Shown: positions 17,069 through 24,695, counted from the stretch's first letter. The stretch is DNA of 26,151 nucleotides from JAPKEZ01 sp047638975 (GCA_047638975.1 JBLINB010000023.1:1-26151); one strand, 5' to 3'. Numbers and translations: made by a program. Notes: generated from the letters alone by a model not told the origin.

Positions 17069-17181
17069 GGCTATAGCGACGTGCGCTAATAGTAAGTAGC
17101 AAATACAATAGGCGCTAACGGGAAAATAATATTTATTAGAATGTTATATGTGTTAGTTAACGCTGTCATTAAACTTAGCTG

Positions 17182-17248
17182 AACACCGAAAGGTGCCATC
17201 TGAGGGGATGGAGTTGCGGTCCTAGTGAAAACTAGGGCCGCATTTTTT
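17182..17248 (+). ncRNA. Candidate small RNA made of three hairpins
   Basis: Three stem-loops follow each other with almost no gap: CACC-GAAA-GGTG (17184-17195), CCATC-TGAGGG-GATGG (17196-17211), and the terminator hairpin (17216-17241) with its T run. TAAACT at 17170-17175 is a possible -10 that would start RNA near 17182. The loop of the second hairpin contains GAGGG followed by GAT, loosely like a CsrA site. I match it to no known riboswitch or small-RNA family. It could equally be the structured end of a longer transcript. Confidence 0.35.
17216..17248 (+). terminator. Strong intrinsic terminator
   Basis: GCGGTCCTAGT (17216-17226), tetraloop GAAA, ACTAGGGCCGC (17231-17241), then A and six T residues. 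The 11-bp stem has a single G-U pair and a stable GNRA loop. It ends whatever is transcribed from the rep-side region. Its T run merges into TATGAT (17248-17253), the likely -10 of the next gene. Confidence 0.8.
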
Positions 17249-17260
17249 ATGATATGCACC

Positions 17261-17971
17261 ATGTTTTCCGAGTCCGACTTTGATTTGTTCTCTTCACGCT
17301 ACCAAGGCGATGAAGAATGGAATGGCCGCCGTCTAGAAGTGCGCCGTCGTTTGCAAGCTTTAGGTAATGAGGTTTGCGAAGATTTTGCCGCAGTGGGTAT
17401 AGATCTAGACCGCCGCGAGTCTTTGCATCACCCGCATCACACTAACCGCAAGCGCGTACGCCGTCAGCGTACGATGATCTTCCGTGATAAAAAGTCGCGT
17501 AAAAAGCTGCAGTCCTTTTTGGGCAAAGAGCTCGGTAAAGATTTGGACTCTGCGCGTAACAATGTGCATATGCAGATTTGCATCGACGATAAAGAATGCC
17601 GCTGGGGTATTCGCATCGACGAAACAGCGTGGTACGACCTTAATGTGCTGATTAAGCGCGCCGAAGAAGACTTCTCGCGCGATGAAATAGTTGCCGCTGC
17701 GCAACACGCCTCTGCGGTCTTTAATTTTGAGATTAATGACGGGGGCGCACGCAAACTGTCTGATATGACGAATCGCGATTGGCGCGACATTGCAGGCACG
17801 GTTAACCCAGGCGAAAACTCTATAGAGATCGTGCACCGTATGTCGTCCACAGCGGCGATTGCATTGGGCGAAGATTTTGCGGCAACTGTAAGAAGTGAAT
17901 TACTTAGCTTGGCAGAGTTTCTTAAGCTATGCAGCTGGACACTCAGTTCGCCTAACGGCGCAACTTCTTAA
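17261..17971 (+). CDS. Uncharacterised 236-aa protein
   Basis: I chose ATG 17261 (MFSESDFDLFSSRY) because TATGAT lies 7 nt before it. The earlier in-frame GTG at 17225 falls inside the terminator stem, and ATG 17249 falls inside the -10 box. The protein is soluble and rich in charge. A basic stretch HHPHHTNRKRVRRQR (about residues 56-70) is followed by an alpha/beta-looking region with CIDDKECRWGIRIDE (about 121-135), then a helical C-terminus. No family is recognised. A nucleic-acid role is possible from the basic patch but is only a guess. The stop overlaps the convergent Hpt gene by 3 bp. Confidence 0.72.
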   Translation: MFSESDFDLFSSRYQGDEEWNGRRLEVRRRLQALGNEVCEDFAAVGIDLDRRESLHHPHHTNRKRVRRQRTMIFRDKKSRKKLQSFLGKELGKDLDSARNNVHMQICIDDKECRWGIRIDETAWYDLNVLIKRAEEDFSRDEIVAAAQHASAVFNFEINDGGARKLSDMTNRDWRDIAGTVNPGENSIEIVHRMSSTAAIALGEDFAATVRSELLSLAEFLKLCSWTLSSPNGATS

Positions 17972-18321
17972 ATCGCAGCACGTCGTTCAATGTGCTCGCG
18001 CAAGCCGTCGATTTGCTCTTCGAGCTCGCTTATATAGGCTCCAGCTAAATCAAGTTGTTGCCTTTGCACTATCGACTCGAGCGCTGCCGAAGTTTTTTCT
18101 ATATTGGTCACGCTAATATTGGCACTGGTGCCGCGAATAGCGTGTGCTGCAAATTCAACTAAGTCAGGACGTTGCTCGTTTATGCCTTGCTTCATCGTCG
18201 ACACCCAAGCGGGGCATGCTTCAAGAAATTCGAGAAACAGTTCGCGCACAGATTCAGAGTCGCCGAACAACTCGGTTAGGTAGTTGAGCCGCTCCTGATC
18301 AAAAGAAGGAAGTTGAGTCAT
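17968..18321 (-). CDS. Stand-alone histidine phosphotransfer (Hpt) domain protein
   Basis: The 117-aa protein is a single four-helix Hpt domain. AHAIRGTSANIS places the phospho-accepting H60 in the H-x-(L/I)-(K/R)-G-(T/S)-S signature. Such proteins relay phosphate between a hybrid sensor kinase and a response regulator. No kinase or regulator gene is nearby, so it is an orphan relay protein. Its ATG (18321-18319) forms the end of a 9-bp inverted repeat, and no ribosome site is visible. Confidence 0.87.
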   Translation of the reverse strand: MTQLPSFDQERLNYLTELFGDSESVRELFLEFLEACPAWVSTMKQGINEQRPDLVEFAAHAIRGTSANISVTNIEKTSAALESIVQRQQLDLAGAYISELEEQIDGLREHIERRAAI

Positions 18322-18343
18322 GATGTAGTATTGCCTACATCAT
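18320..18343 (-). promoter_or_regulatory. Inverted repeat containing the Hpt start codon
   Basis: ATGATGTAG and CTACATCAT (9-bp perfect arms, 6-nt spacer) span 18320-18343. In the message the 3' arm ends on the first two bases of the start codon, so a folded RNA would hide the start. In DNA it could be an operator over the promoter. Confidence 0.45.
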
Positions 18344-18381
18344 CTACGGATACTTTTGGACGCTACTTTAGTTAAAAACGA

Positions 18382-18555
18382 TTATTGTTTTAAATCTTTT
18401 CTAAGACGAGGCTTACGGCAAATTCTGTAAAAGAAATACCCATTTACAGCCAGCATCGTCATCCATAGCAATAGTGCTACGCTGAAGCCCAAAGTGTTAA
18501 GTTCGACTAGTTTGCTGGTGGCTTCGTCCGAGCCGCTAAGTAAGAGGGTGAGCAA
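18382..18555 (-). CDS. Hypothetical 57-aa single-span membrane protein
   Basis: A TTG at 18555 opens 57 codons to TAA (18382-18384). After a short acidic stretch (SGSDEATSKLVELN) comes one clear membrane helix (LGFSVALLLWMTMLAVNGYF) and a strongly basic tail (YRICRKPRLRKDLKQ), a textbook N-out/C-in membrane protein. It follows the AGCS stop by 29 bp on the same strand, so co-expression with the symporter is likely. The start codon is uncertain: a seven-C run and an imperfect hairpin precede it. I know no family name. Confidence 0.55.
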   Translation of the reverse strand: MLTLLLSGSDEATSKLVELNTLGFSVALLLWMTMLAVNGYFFYRICRKPRLRKDLKQ

Positions 18556-18584
18556 TGTAAGGGGGGGCCTAGAAAGCCTCTCCC

Positions 18585-20666
18585 TTACTTGTACTCTTTA
18601 AAGGCCCCAGATTTCAATAGCTTCCAGTAAGTATTTAGATCGCGCTTAACTTTTCCGCTAAGTAACACGACTCCTAGTACGTTAGGGAAGGCCATTCCGA
18701 GAATCATTAAGTCGCCAAAGTCTAAGACGTTTTGCGAAGTGATTACTGAACCTAAGAAGGTGAAGGTTAAGAAAGTAATCTTGTAAGACATTGAGGCTTT
18801 GTCACCGAATAGGTAAGCCCAGCAACGTTCGCCGTAGTACGACCATGAGATCATTGTCGAGAAGGCGAACAAGGTTACGGCTATTCCGAGCACTATCGGA
18901 AACCAGCTAAAGACACTAGCGAATGCTTGAGAGGTCAGTCCGGCGCCGTTGGCATCGTTGAGATACGGTGCATAGACGGCCTCGCCGCCTACCAGCGTGG
19001 TTGGATCGTAAGCTCCAGTGATAACAATCACTAGGCCGGTCATCGTACACACTACGATGGTGTCGATAAAGGGCTCGAGTAGCGCTACGATGCCTTCGCG
19101 AACCGGATAATCCGTTTTCGCAGCCGAGTGCGCAATCGCCGCCGAGCCAACGCCAGCTTCGTTAGAGAAAGCGGCGCGCTTAAAGCCCATGACTAGCACT
19201 CCGATGAAGCCACCATAAGCAGCGCTAGGATTCATAGCACTATCAAAAATGGTCTTGAACGCTGGCCCGATTTGGTCATAAGCCATAAACAGCACGCCCA
19301 AACAAGCTGCCACGTAAATGCCACACATAGCCGGTACAATTTTTTCGGCAGTCGATGCGATACGCTTAATGCCACCAATAATTACGACACCCACAACGAT
19401 AGTCATAAGGAGGCCATATACCCAGCGGTAGTTTTCAAGCCAAGGGATAATTTCTTGCAGAGCGTTAAGCGACTGATTCACCTGGAAAGTATTACCACCA
19501 CCAAATGAGCCACCAATACATAAGACCGCGAACATGACTGCTAGCACCTTGCCCAAGATAGGCATGTTCATCTCCTTCAAACCTTTAGATAGATAGAACA
19601 TCGCGCCACCCATTACTTTGCCGTCGGGCCGCACCTCACGGTATTTTTGCCCCAAAGTACATTCAACGAACTTGGATGACATACCGAGGAATCCGGCCGT
19701 GACCATCCAGAAAACTGCGCCTGGTCCACCCATCGAGACCGCAATTGCCACGCCAGCAATATTGCCGAGGCCAACCGTGGCCGAGAGCGCAGAGGCAAGT
19801 GCCTGAAAGTGTGTGACCTCACCAGCGCCATGAGCATTTGGGTCGGTGTAGCGTCCGCTTACAACCTTTATCGAGTGCCCTAGGCCTCGCAGGTTAATGA
19901 AGCCCATGCGGAAGGTAAAGAAAATCGCGCCGAGTACTAGCCATAGCACCACGATTGGGATGCCGTGTCTGACGACTGTAAGCGTGGCGCCTTCGGCATC
20001 GTCTGCAAATACGATACTGAGCTTGATTGCTTCACCATCGATTTCGCCCACAGCTTTGGTGAAAATGTTTTCTAGATCGTTTGTCGCTTTATCCTTTAAT
20101 TCCTCTGAGTCAAGATTGATGCTGCCAATCGCAAATCTGGTCGGGATGGTTAGAGTGATGTCTACAGCTTCTCCTAGAGTGAAGTCTTCCGCTGCGGCAG
20201 CTTCTCGAAGCAGCGTGTGGATAGTATCTTTAGAGGCAGTGAAACTAGCTTGTGCCGTGCTGCGCAGCTCTTCAATCAGCGGCCACATTAAGTCATGATC
20301 GACACTGGTGGTATCTGCACCATGTAGCTTATTGATGCGCTCAACTATTGCTGCAAGCTCGGCGGCCGATGGGCTTGATAAAGGAACACTCTTTTCGAAC
20401 TTGTAGTAGTCAGCACCGAGGTCGTAAAACATTACTGAACCGAGCACACCCACTACAGAGCCAGCGCCTTTGTCGACGAAATCAAACGCGCCTGGGCCTA
20501 CTTCGGGCTCTAATAAATAATCAAAAGGGCCTTCGGTGACGATTTTTTCGCCAGTATCGCCTTGCTGCGCCGAAACGGACACCGAAGATATTGCGAAAAA
20601 TAACAGTAAGGTTATTTGCTTAAGGCAAATAGAGTGTGTGAGACTGTGGACGAAGCGGTTCATCAT
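18585..20666 (-). CDS. Na+/alanine (AGCS family) symporter with exported N-terminal extension
   Basis: From ATG 20666 the product is 693 aa, against roughly 450-540 for typical AGCS carriers. The transporter part starts near residue 240. It has the family blocks GLGNIAGVAIAVSMGGPGAVFW and AAFSNEAGVGSAAIAHSAAK and a KLLKSGAFKEYK tail. The first ~30 residues are a signal peptide (MMNRFVHSLTHSICLKQITL, then a hydrophobic run ending VSA|QQG). About 190 residues of periplasmic, partly helical sequence follow before the first carrier helix. An upstream in-frame start (20762) is rejected because TATACT (20679-20674) lies 7 nt before ATG 20666. It imports alanine or glycine with sodium. A small membrane ORF follows. 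Confidence 0.88.
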   Translation of the reverse strand: MMNRFVHSLTHSICLKQITLLLFFAISSVSVSAQQGDTGEKIVTEGPFDYLLEPEVGPGAFDFVDKGAGSVVGVLGSVMFYDLGADYYKFEKSVPLSSPSAAELAAIVERINKLHGADTTSVDHDLMWPLIEELRSTAQASFTASKDTIHTLLREAAAAEDFTLGEAVDITLTIPTRFAIGSINLDSEELKDKATNDLENIFTKAVGEIDGEAIKLSIVFADDAEGATLTVVRHGIPIVVLWLVLGAIFFTFRMGFINLRGLGHSIKVVSGRYTDPNAHGAGEVTHFQALASALSATVGLGNIAGVAIAVSMGGPGAVFWMVTAGFLGMSSKFVECTLGQKYREVRPDGKVMGGAMFYLSKGLKEMNMPILGKVLAVMFAVLCIGGSFGGGNTFQVNQSLNALQEIIPWLENYRWVYGLLMTIVVGVVIIGGIKRIASTAEKIVPAMCGIYVAACLGVLFMAYDQIGPAFKTIFDSAMNPSAAYGGFIGVLVMGFKRAAFSNEAGVGSAAIAHSAAKTDYPVREGIVALLEPFIDTIVVCTMTGLVIVITGAYDPTTLVGGEAVYAPYLNDANGAGLTSQAFASVFSWFPIVLGIAVTLFAFSTMISWSYYGERCWAYLFGDKASMSYKITFLTFTFLGSVITSQNVLDFGDLMILGMAFPNVLGVVLLSGKVKRDLNTYWKLLKSGAFKEYK

Positions 20667-20673
20667 GGGTAGC

Positions 20674-20679
20674 AGTATA
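20674..20679 (-). promoter_or_regulatory. Candidate -10 box of the AGCS gene
   Basis: TATACT on the minus strand is 7 nt upstream of the ATG at 20666. No Shine-Dalgarno sequence and no clear -35 box are present. Only 55 bp separate this gene from the divergent start at 20722. Confidence 0.45.
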
Positions 20680-20721
20680 AAAGAAGTGTCGATGCTGTGC
20701 AGTATGCGTCTTGCTTGTAAC

Positions 20722-21114
20722 ATGAAGATAAATCTCTCAACAATTGAAAACATCGAAGACATGCGTTCTGTCCCACCTGGCGATTATCGCTGTAAAGTGG
20801 CAGAAATACGCGAAAGTCAGTCTCCTGCAGGTCATACACGGTGGGGTATCCGCTGGGAAGTGACCGCTGGCGAATTTCAGGGGCGCACAGCCTGCTGGGA
20901 TAGCCTTCACTGGTCAGAACGGGGTCTGCCGCGCGTAAAATTCGTGCTACAGGCGCTCGGCTTGGCCGCTGATGGCGAAATGCAAATCTCTCCAGACGAG
21001 CTAAATGACATTGAAGCTATCGTCGAAGTGCGCCCAGAAGAACGCGAAGATCCCATCACTGGTGTGCGTCGCCTGCAAAATCGTGTTCCGTTTACCGGTT
21101 ACGCTGCTATTTAG
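20722..21114 (+). CDS. DUF669-like protein
   Basis: The 130-aa product starts at ATG 20722 (MKINLSTIENIEDMRSVPPG). Longer upstream open sequence runs antisense through the symporter gene and is not coding. The PPGDYRCKVAEI opening, EVTAGEFQGRTACWDSLHW centre and a PITGVRR...RVPF ending follow the pattern of DUF669, a beta-rich family best known next to phage recombination and single-strand-binding genes. This is recalled resemblance. Here it heads a unit ending in ligA, which fits a DNA-metabolism role. Confidence 0.7.
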   Translation: MKINLSTIENIEDMRSVPPGDYRCKVAEIRESQSPAGHTRWGIRWEVTAGEFQGRTACWDSLHWSERGLPRVKFVLQALGLAADGEMQISPDELNDIEAIVEVRPEEREDPITGVRRLQNRVPFTGYAAI

Positions 21115-21129
21115 GTATGATTATGCCGA

Positions 21130-21570
21130 ATGCAGTTGCTAGAACAACGCCGTCCTTCTAAGAAAGTGATAAAAATTGTCGGGGCCGTCATCACGATGGT
21201 CCCGATAATTGTTCTATTGCTGGTTCCGGTAACAACGGTGGCACTAATCATCTTGATAGTAGTGCCATTGTTATTTATTTGGTTTATGCTGAAGTCGAAG
21301 ATGTCTTTATGGATTGGCGCCGATGAAATTGTGCTGCAGATGGCACCGTTTCCTAAACAATATGTACCCTTTAAGTCCATAATGTCCATTCACGAGCATA
21401 TGGCTTATCCGTGGGCAATCGGTAAACGTGGTTGGGGCTATAAAAAGTCACCTGGGGTCACGGTGTACTTCACCGGAGCAGGCCCTGGGGTGGTGATTGA
21501 GCTAAGAAACCATAAGGCTATTTGGTTATCGACGCTTAAAGGTGACTTGCTATCGCGGGCAGTACGTTAA
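21130..21570 (+). CDS. Membrane protein with PH-like domain
   Basis: The 146-aa protein has two adjacent hydrophobic segments (about residues 14-32 and 36-54). These are followed by a beta-rich cytoplasmic domain (WIGADEIVLQMAPFPKQYVPF) that resembles bacterial PH-like domains such as those in YdbS/YdbT-type proteins. ATG 21130 follows the preceding stop by 15 bp. TATGAT (21116-21121) lies 8 nt before it, so it may also have its own leaderless start. Function unknown. Confidence 0.65.
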   Translation: MQLLEQRRPSKKVIKIVGAVITMVPIIVLLLVPVTTVALIILIVVPLLFIWFMLKSKMSLWIGADEIVLQMAPFPKQYVPFKSIMSIHEHMAYPWAIGKRGWGYKKSPGVTVYFTGAGPGVVIELRNHKAIWLSTLKGDLLSRAVR

Positions 21571-21579
21571 AATAAGAGC

Positions 21580-21948
21580 ATGGATGATCGCAATTTAACG
21601 GCTGTTGCCGAGCAGGCTGCTGCAACATCAAAGGTAAAGCGCAGTGCCATTGAAGGCTGCAGCGTACTCTTTGATGACGGACACGTAGCCATGGGCTGCC
21701 GTCTTGAATATGCTGATGCCGCGCTTGACCAAGGCGCGGTTTCAAACGCTTTGGCCGCTGGCCGGGTTCATGGCTCTTACCGGCCACTGCGCATTGGTGT
21801 CTATTCTCCGATTGCTGAATGGCCGCGGCCCTCTAAAAGTGCATTGGCGCAAGTAGCCGAGTGCGCTGTTGGCGAAGTCACTTTAATCCTTTCTTCTGGT
21901 TCGGGCGAACGCAAAGTAGTGCTGTTATCCGAATTACTTGCTGGATGA
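21580..21948 (+). CDS. Degenerate cytidine deaminase-like protein (predicted pseudoenzyme)
   Basis: The 122-aa product follows the cytidine deaminase plan throughout: VLFDDGHVAMGCRLEYADAA matches the substrate-binding strand region, PLRIGVYSPIAEWPRPSKSA the middle, and VTLILSSGSGERKVVLLSEL the C-terminal strands. The zinc and catalytic residues are missing. Where active enzymes have C-A-E, this protein has G-A-V. Where they have P-C-x-x-C, it has no cysteine. It therefore should not bind zinc or deaminate. The frame is intact and ends in an ATGA overlap with ligA, so it is not a decaying pseudogene. TAAAAT (21568-21573) lies 6 nt before its ATG. A nucleoside-binding or regulatory role is inferred. 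Confidence 0.65.
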   Translation: MDDRNLTAVAEQAAATSKVKRSAIEGCSVLFDDGHVAMGCRLEYADAALDQGAVSNALAAGRVHGSYRPLRIGVYSPIAEWPRPSKSALAQVAECAVGEVTLILSSGSGERKVVLLSELLAG

Positions 21949-23975
21949 CTGAGTTGCGCAGCGCATACGATTTATTAGTGTCCGAATTACACCGGCATAA
22001 TCATGCTTATTATGTTGATGCGCAGCCAACGGTTAGTGATGGTGAATACGATCGCCAGTTTCAGCGTTTGCTAGAAATCGAACAGCTGCACCCCGAGTGG
22101 CGCAACTCCTCTAGCCCAAGTCAGCGTGTGGGCTCAGCGCTCGCTGCCGGTTCTGATTTTGAGAAGGTCGAGCATGCGGTACCGATGATTTCTATCGAAT
22201 CGCTATTCGCAAACGCATCCATTGTCGAATTTGAAGAGCGGGTGCGCAAAGACCTCGCTCTAGAAACCGAAATACAGCCTACTTTTATCTGCGAACCCAA
22301 ATGGGACGGCGTCTCTGCTAGCCTCATTTATGAAAAGGGCGTATTGGTGCGCGGGGTCTCACGCGGCGACGGCAAGTTCGGCGAAGATTTAACAGCCAAT
22401 TTGCGCGCTGTAGGTGGAGTGCCTTTGCGTTTGTTTGGCGCTAATGTCCCAGACTTATTAGAAGTGCGCGGAGAAGTCATGATGTCCATTGCTGGCTTCG
22501 ATGCAATGAATAACACGTTGCGGGCTCAAGGCGAACAAGTTTTTGCCAATCCACGTAATGTTGTGGCAGGTACGCTCAAGCGACTTGATCCGGCAGTGGT
22601 GGCAACCAGACCCTTGCGCTTTATGTGCTACAGCGTAGTGCGAATGGTGGGCCAAGAAATGTTCGCAACACACGGTGCCGCAATGGTCGGTGCAAAAGGT
22701 TGGGGCTTTGCAGTGTCAAGTTATTCGGCTATAGTCGAAGACGCTAAAGGCATGATAAAATTTCACGACGATATCGAAAGTCGTCGCGATGAAGTCGAAT
22801 ACGAAATGGATGGCGTCGTCTATAAAGTAGACTCGCAAGCATTATGCGAATTACTTGGTTCGCGTGCACGTACTCCACGTTGGGTTTGTGCGCATAAATT
22901 TGCTCCTCGCGAAGAGACGACTAAGTTAGTCGATATTTTAATCCAAGTCGGACGCACCGGTCGTCTAACGCCTCGCGCCGTGCTTGAGCCAGTGTCGATT
23001 GGTGGGGTCACTGTGCAGTATGCCACTTTACATCATGCGTCATATATTGCTGATTTAGATATTCGCCTTGGCGACCAAGTGTTAGTACGCCGAGCTGGCG
23101 ATGTTATCCCGCAAATTGTCGGGCCGGTCGTTGCCGTACGTGATGGTAGCGAGCAGGTGTTCGAGTTTCCTCTAGCGTGCCCAGAATGTGACGCAAAAAT
23201 TGAAAGCGATGGCGAGCATAGTTTTTGTGTAAACATAGACTGCCCAGCGCAATTAATTCGCCGCGTGCAATATATGGTTTCACGGGTGGCCCTCGATATC
23301 GATGGTATCGGCGAGAAGGCAGTGGTGCAATTGCATGCGGCCAAATTACTCGAAAGTGTCGAACAGTTATTTAATTTAGATTACAGCGCAATAGAGCAGC
23401 TCGAAGGCTGGGGCGAAAAGTCAGTTACGGCTTTGCGTAATGGCATTCTTGCAACATTGCACCCGAAGCTCGCCAAGTTTTTATCAAGCCTGGGCATCTC
23501 CAATGTCGGCCCTGAAACTTCGCGTGCAATCTGCGAAAAGTTTAATAGCATAGATGCGCTACTGGCTTTAGCAGATGTTGATGAAGCAGATGCTATTACG
23601 CAACTAAGCGAAATCGAAGGCGTCGGCGAAAAAGTCGCACGTTCGCTACTGCAGTTTATCGGTTCAGATAAAAACATTAAGGCAGTGCGCGCAATGCTTA
23701 GCTACGGATTACAACCACAGGTGGTAGTGGTTAGCGATACCGGGCATAAAGAGGCTGTGATAGATAAAGTCTTTGTGCTTACCGGTAGTTTATCGTGCTC
23801 GCGGCCCGAGATGGGCGCGCTCATTCAAGAGGCTGGCGGAAAAGTGACCAACACCGTTTCTAAGAATACCGACTACCTTGTCGCCGGCGATAAGGCTGGC
23901 AGCAAGTTGACTAAGGCGCAAGATCTTGGGGTAGAGGTGCTTGACGAAGCACAAGTGCGCAAGCTACTAGCTTAA
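21945..23975 (+). CDS. ligA: NAD+-dependent DNA ligase LigA
   Basis: The enzyme seals DNA nicks in replication and repair using NAD+. From ATG 21945 it has 676 aa (E. coli LigA 671). This start overlaps the previous stop by ATGA and gives the usual N-terminus (TELRSAYDLLVSELHRHNHA, with YY of the NAD-binding Ia domain). The adenylated lysine is K119 in EPKWDGVSASL. RGDGKFGEDLT follows as expected. A four-cysteine zinc finger is seen in CPECDAKIES and FCVNIDCPAQL. Helix-hairpin-helix repeats (GWGEKSV, IEGVGEKVARSLL) come next, then a C-terminal BRCT domain (TGSLSCSRPEMGALIQEAGG). The usual SLDNAF segment reads SIESLF and KLDG reads KWDG, so it is somewhat divergent but complete. Confidence 0.95.
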   Translation: MTELRSAYDLLVSELHRHNHAYYVDAQPTVSDGEYDRQFQRLLEIEQLHPEWRNSSSPSQRVGSALAAGSDFEKVEHAVPMISIESLFANASIVEFEERVRKDLALETEIQPTFICEPKWDGVSASLIYEKGVLVRGVSRGDGKFGEDLTANLRAVGGVPLRLFGANVPDLLEVRGEVMMSIAGFDAMNNTLRAQGEQVFANPRNVVAGTLKRLDPAVVATRPLRFMCYSVVRMVGQEMFATHGAAMVGAKGWGFAVSSYSAIVEDAKGMIKFHDDIESRRDEVEYEMDGVVYKVDSQALCELLGSRARTPRWVCAHKFAPREETTKLVDILIQVGRTGRLTPRAVLEPVSIGGVTVQYATLHHASYIADLDIRLGDQVLVRRAGDVIPQIVGPVVAVRDGSEQVFEFPLACPECDAKIESDGEHSFCVNIDCPAQLIRRVQYMVSRVALDIDGIGEKAVVQLHAAKLLESVEQLFNLDYSAIEQLEGWGEKSVTALRNGILATLHPKLAKFLSSLGISNVGPETSRAICEKFNSIDALLALADVDEADAITQLSEIEGVGEKVARSLLQFIGSDKNIKAVRAMLSYGLQPQVVVVSDTGHKEAVIDKVFVLTGSLSCSRPEMGALIQEAGGKVTNTVSKNTDYLVAGDKAGSKLTKAQDLGVEVLDEAQVRKLLA

Positions 23976-24695
23976 AGTGAAGTCAGCGACTAATGGTAAG
24001 TGGTCACTAGCAAGACGTGTTTGTTTGGTGTGCCCTGGGTAGATGCGTTCGGCATCAATAGCGCCTTTCCAGAAAAACTTATCTAATGCGCCAAGCGGCT
24101 GTGTGCTAGGGAAAGTACGAATCAATTTGCGGCGTCCGTGTTCGCTCCAGGCGTCATAACCATTGTCGGCAATGCCGCAGCCATTGAATAATAAGTTTCT
24201 CCAATCATTGGTGTCACCGGCCAAAATGATACGACTGTTGTCCGGCAAGTCGCGAACAGTATTGGTGCCAAGTAAGTGCTGCACCTGGCTTCGGCGTTCA
24301 CCGGCAGATAACCCTAAATGCCAATTAAATAAATGCAGATTGCGGCGCTTGACTTTGATGCGTGTGTAAAGACTATTACGCTTTTTCTTGCCGCTGACTG
24401 TGAGGTCAAGCACTCGACGCTTGACAATAGGAAAACGTGACAATGTCGCATTGCCATATGCACCAAGTGTTAAGGTATGCGCTTGCGACCAAGTATGAAA
24501 TTCGTAACCTAATGCTTCAGCCAGAAAATGGTCGAGATAGAGTTTGCGCGAGCGCGGTACTCCACGATCTACTTCTTGTAGACATAAAATATCTGGAGAG
24601 TAGTGTGCAATACATTCCGCCACACGCTCTGGCTTGAAACGTCGATCAACGCCAATGCAGCGATGAATGTTCCAACTCATGATGCGAAGGTTCAT
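23967..24695 (-). CDS. Endonuclease/exonuclease/phosphatase family protein (YbhP-like)
   Basis: The 242-aa protein has all the core motifs of the EEP superfamily: MSWNIH (metal-site Asn), ILCLQEVD (catalytic Glu), FNWHLG (His), LAGDTNDW (Asp/Asn) and a terminal ASDHLPL (Asp-His). There is no signal peptide. It is the last gene of a unit with a PLD-family protein. The two are joined by a TAATG stop/start overlap, the same pairing as ybhP-clsB in E. coli. A phosphodiesterase or phosphatase role in lipid metabolism is inferred, not shown. It overlaps the ligA 3' end by 9 bp. Confidence 0.85.
   Translation of the reverse strand: MNLRIMSWNIHRCIGVDRRFKPERVAECIAHYSPDILCLQEVDRGVPRSRKLYLDHFLAEALGYEFHTWSQAHTLTLGAYGNATLSRFPIVKRRVLDLTVSGKKKRNSLYTRIKVKRRNLHLFNWHLGLSAGERRSQVQHLLGTNTVRDLPDNSRIILAGDTNDWRNLLFNGCGIADNGYDAWSEHGRRKLIRTFPSTQPLGALDKFFWKGAIDAERIYPGHTKQTRLASDHLPLVADFTLS

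Noticed and set aside
17182..17248. A known riboswitch (TPP, glycine, c-di-GMP or guanidine type)
   Set aside because: Isolated short matches exist, but none of the conserved cores I know is complete.
17225..17260. GTG 17225 or ATG 17249 as start of the 236-aa protein
   Set aside because: The first is inside a strong terminator stem and the second inside the TATGAT box; ATG 17261 has the expected spacing.
19897..20298. 133-codon open frame antisense to the AGCS gene
   Set aside because: It is Ser/Ala-rich shadow sequence with no motif, fully inside a well-supported gene.
20536..20721. A longer DUF669-like protein starting at 20536
   Set aside because: The added part is antisense to the symporter's signal-peptide region and has no family resemblance.
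20667..20762. A longer AGCS product starting at 20762
   Set aside because: The extra 32 residues precede a proper signal peptide and would span the -10 box and the divergent gene's start.
21861..21944. An 84-bp N-terminal extension of LigA
   Set aside because: It lies inside the previous gene and has no LigA-like sequence; ATG 21945 gives the family N-terminus and an ATGA overlap.
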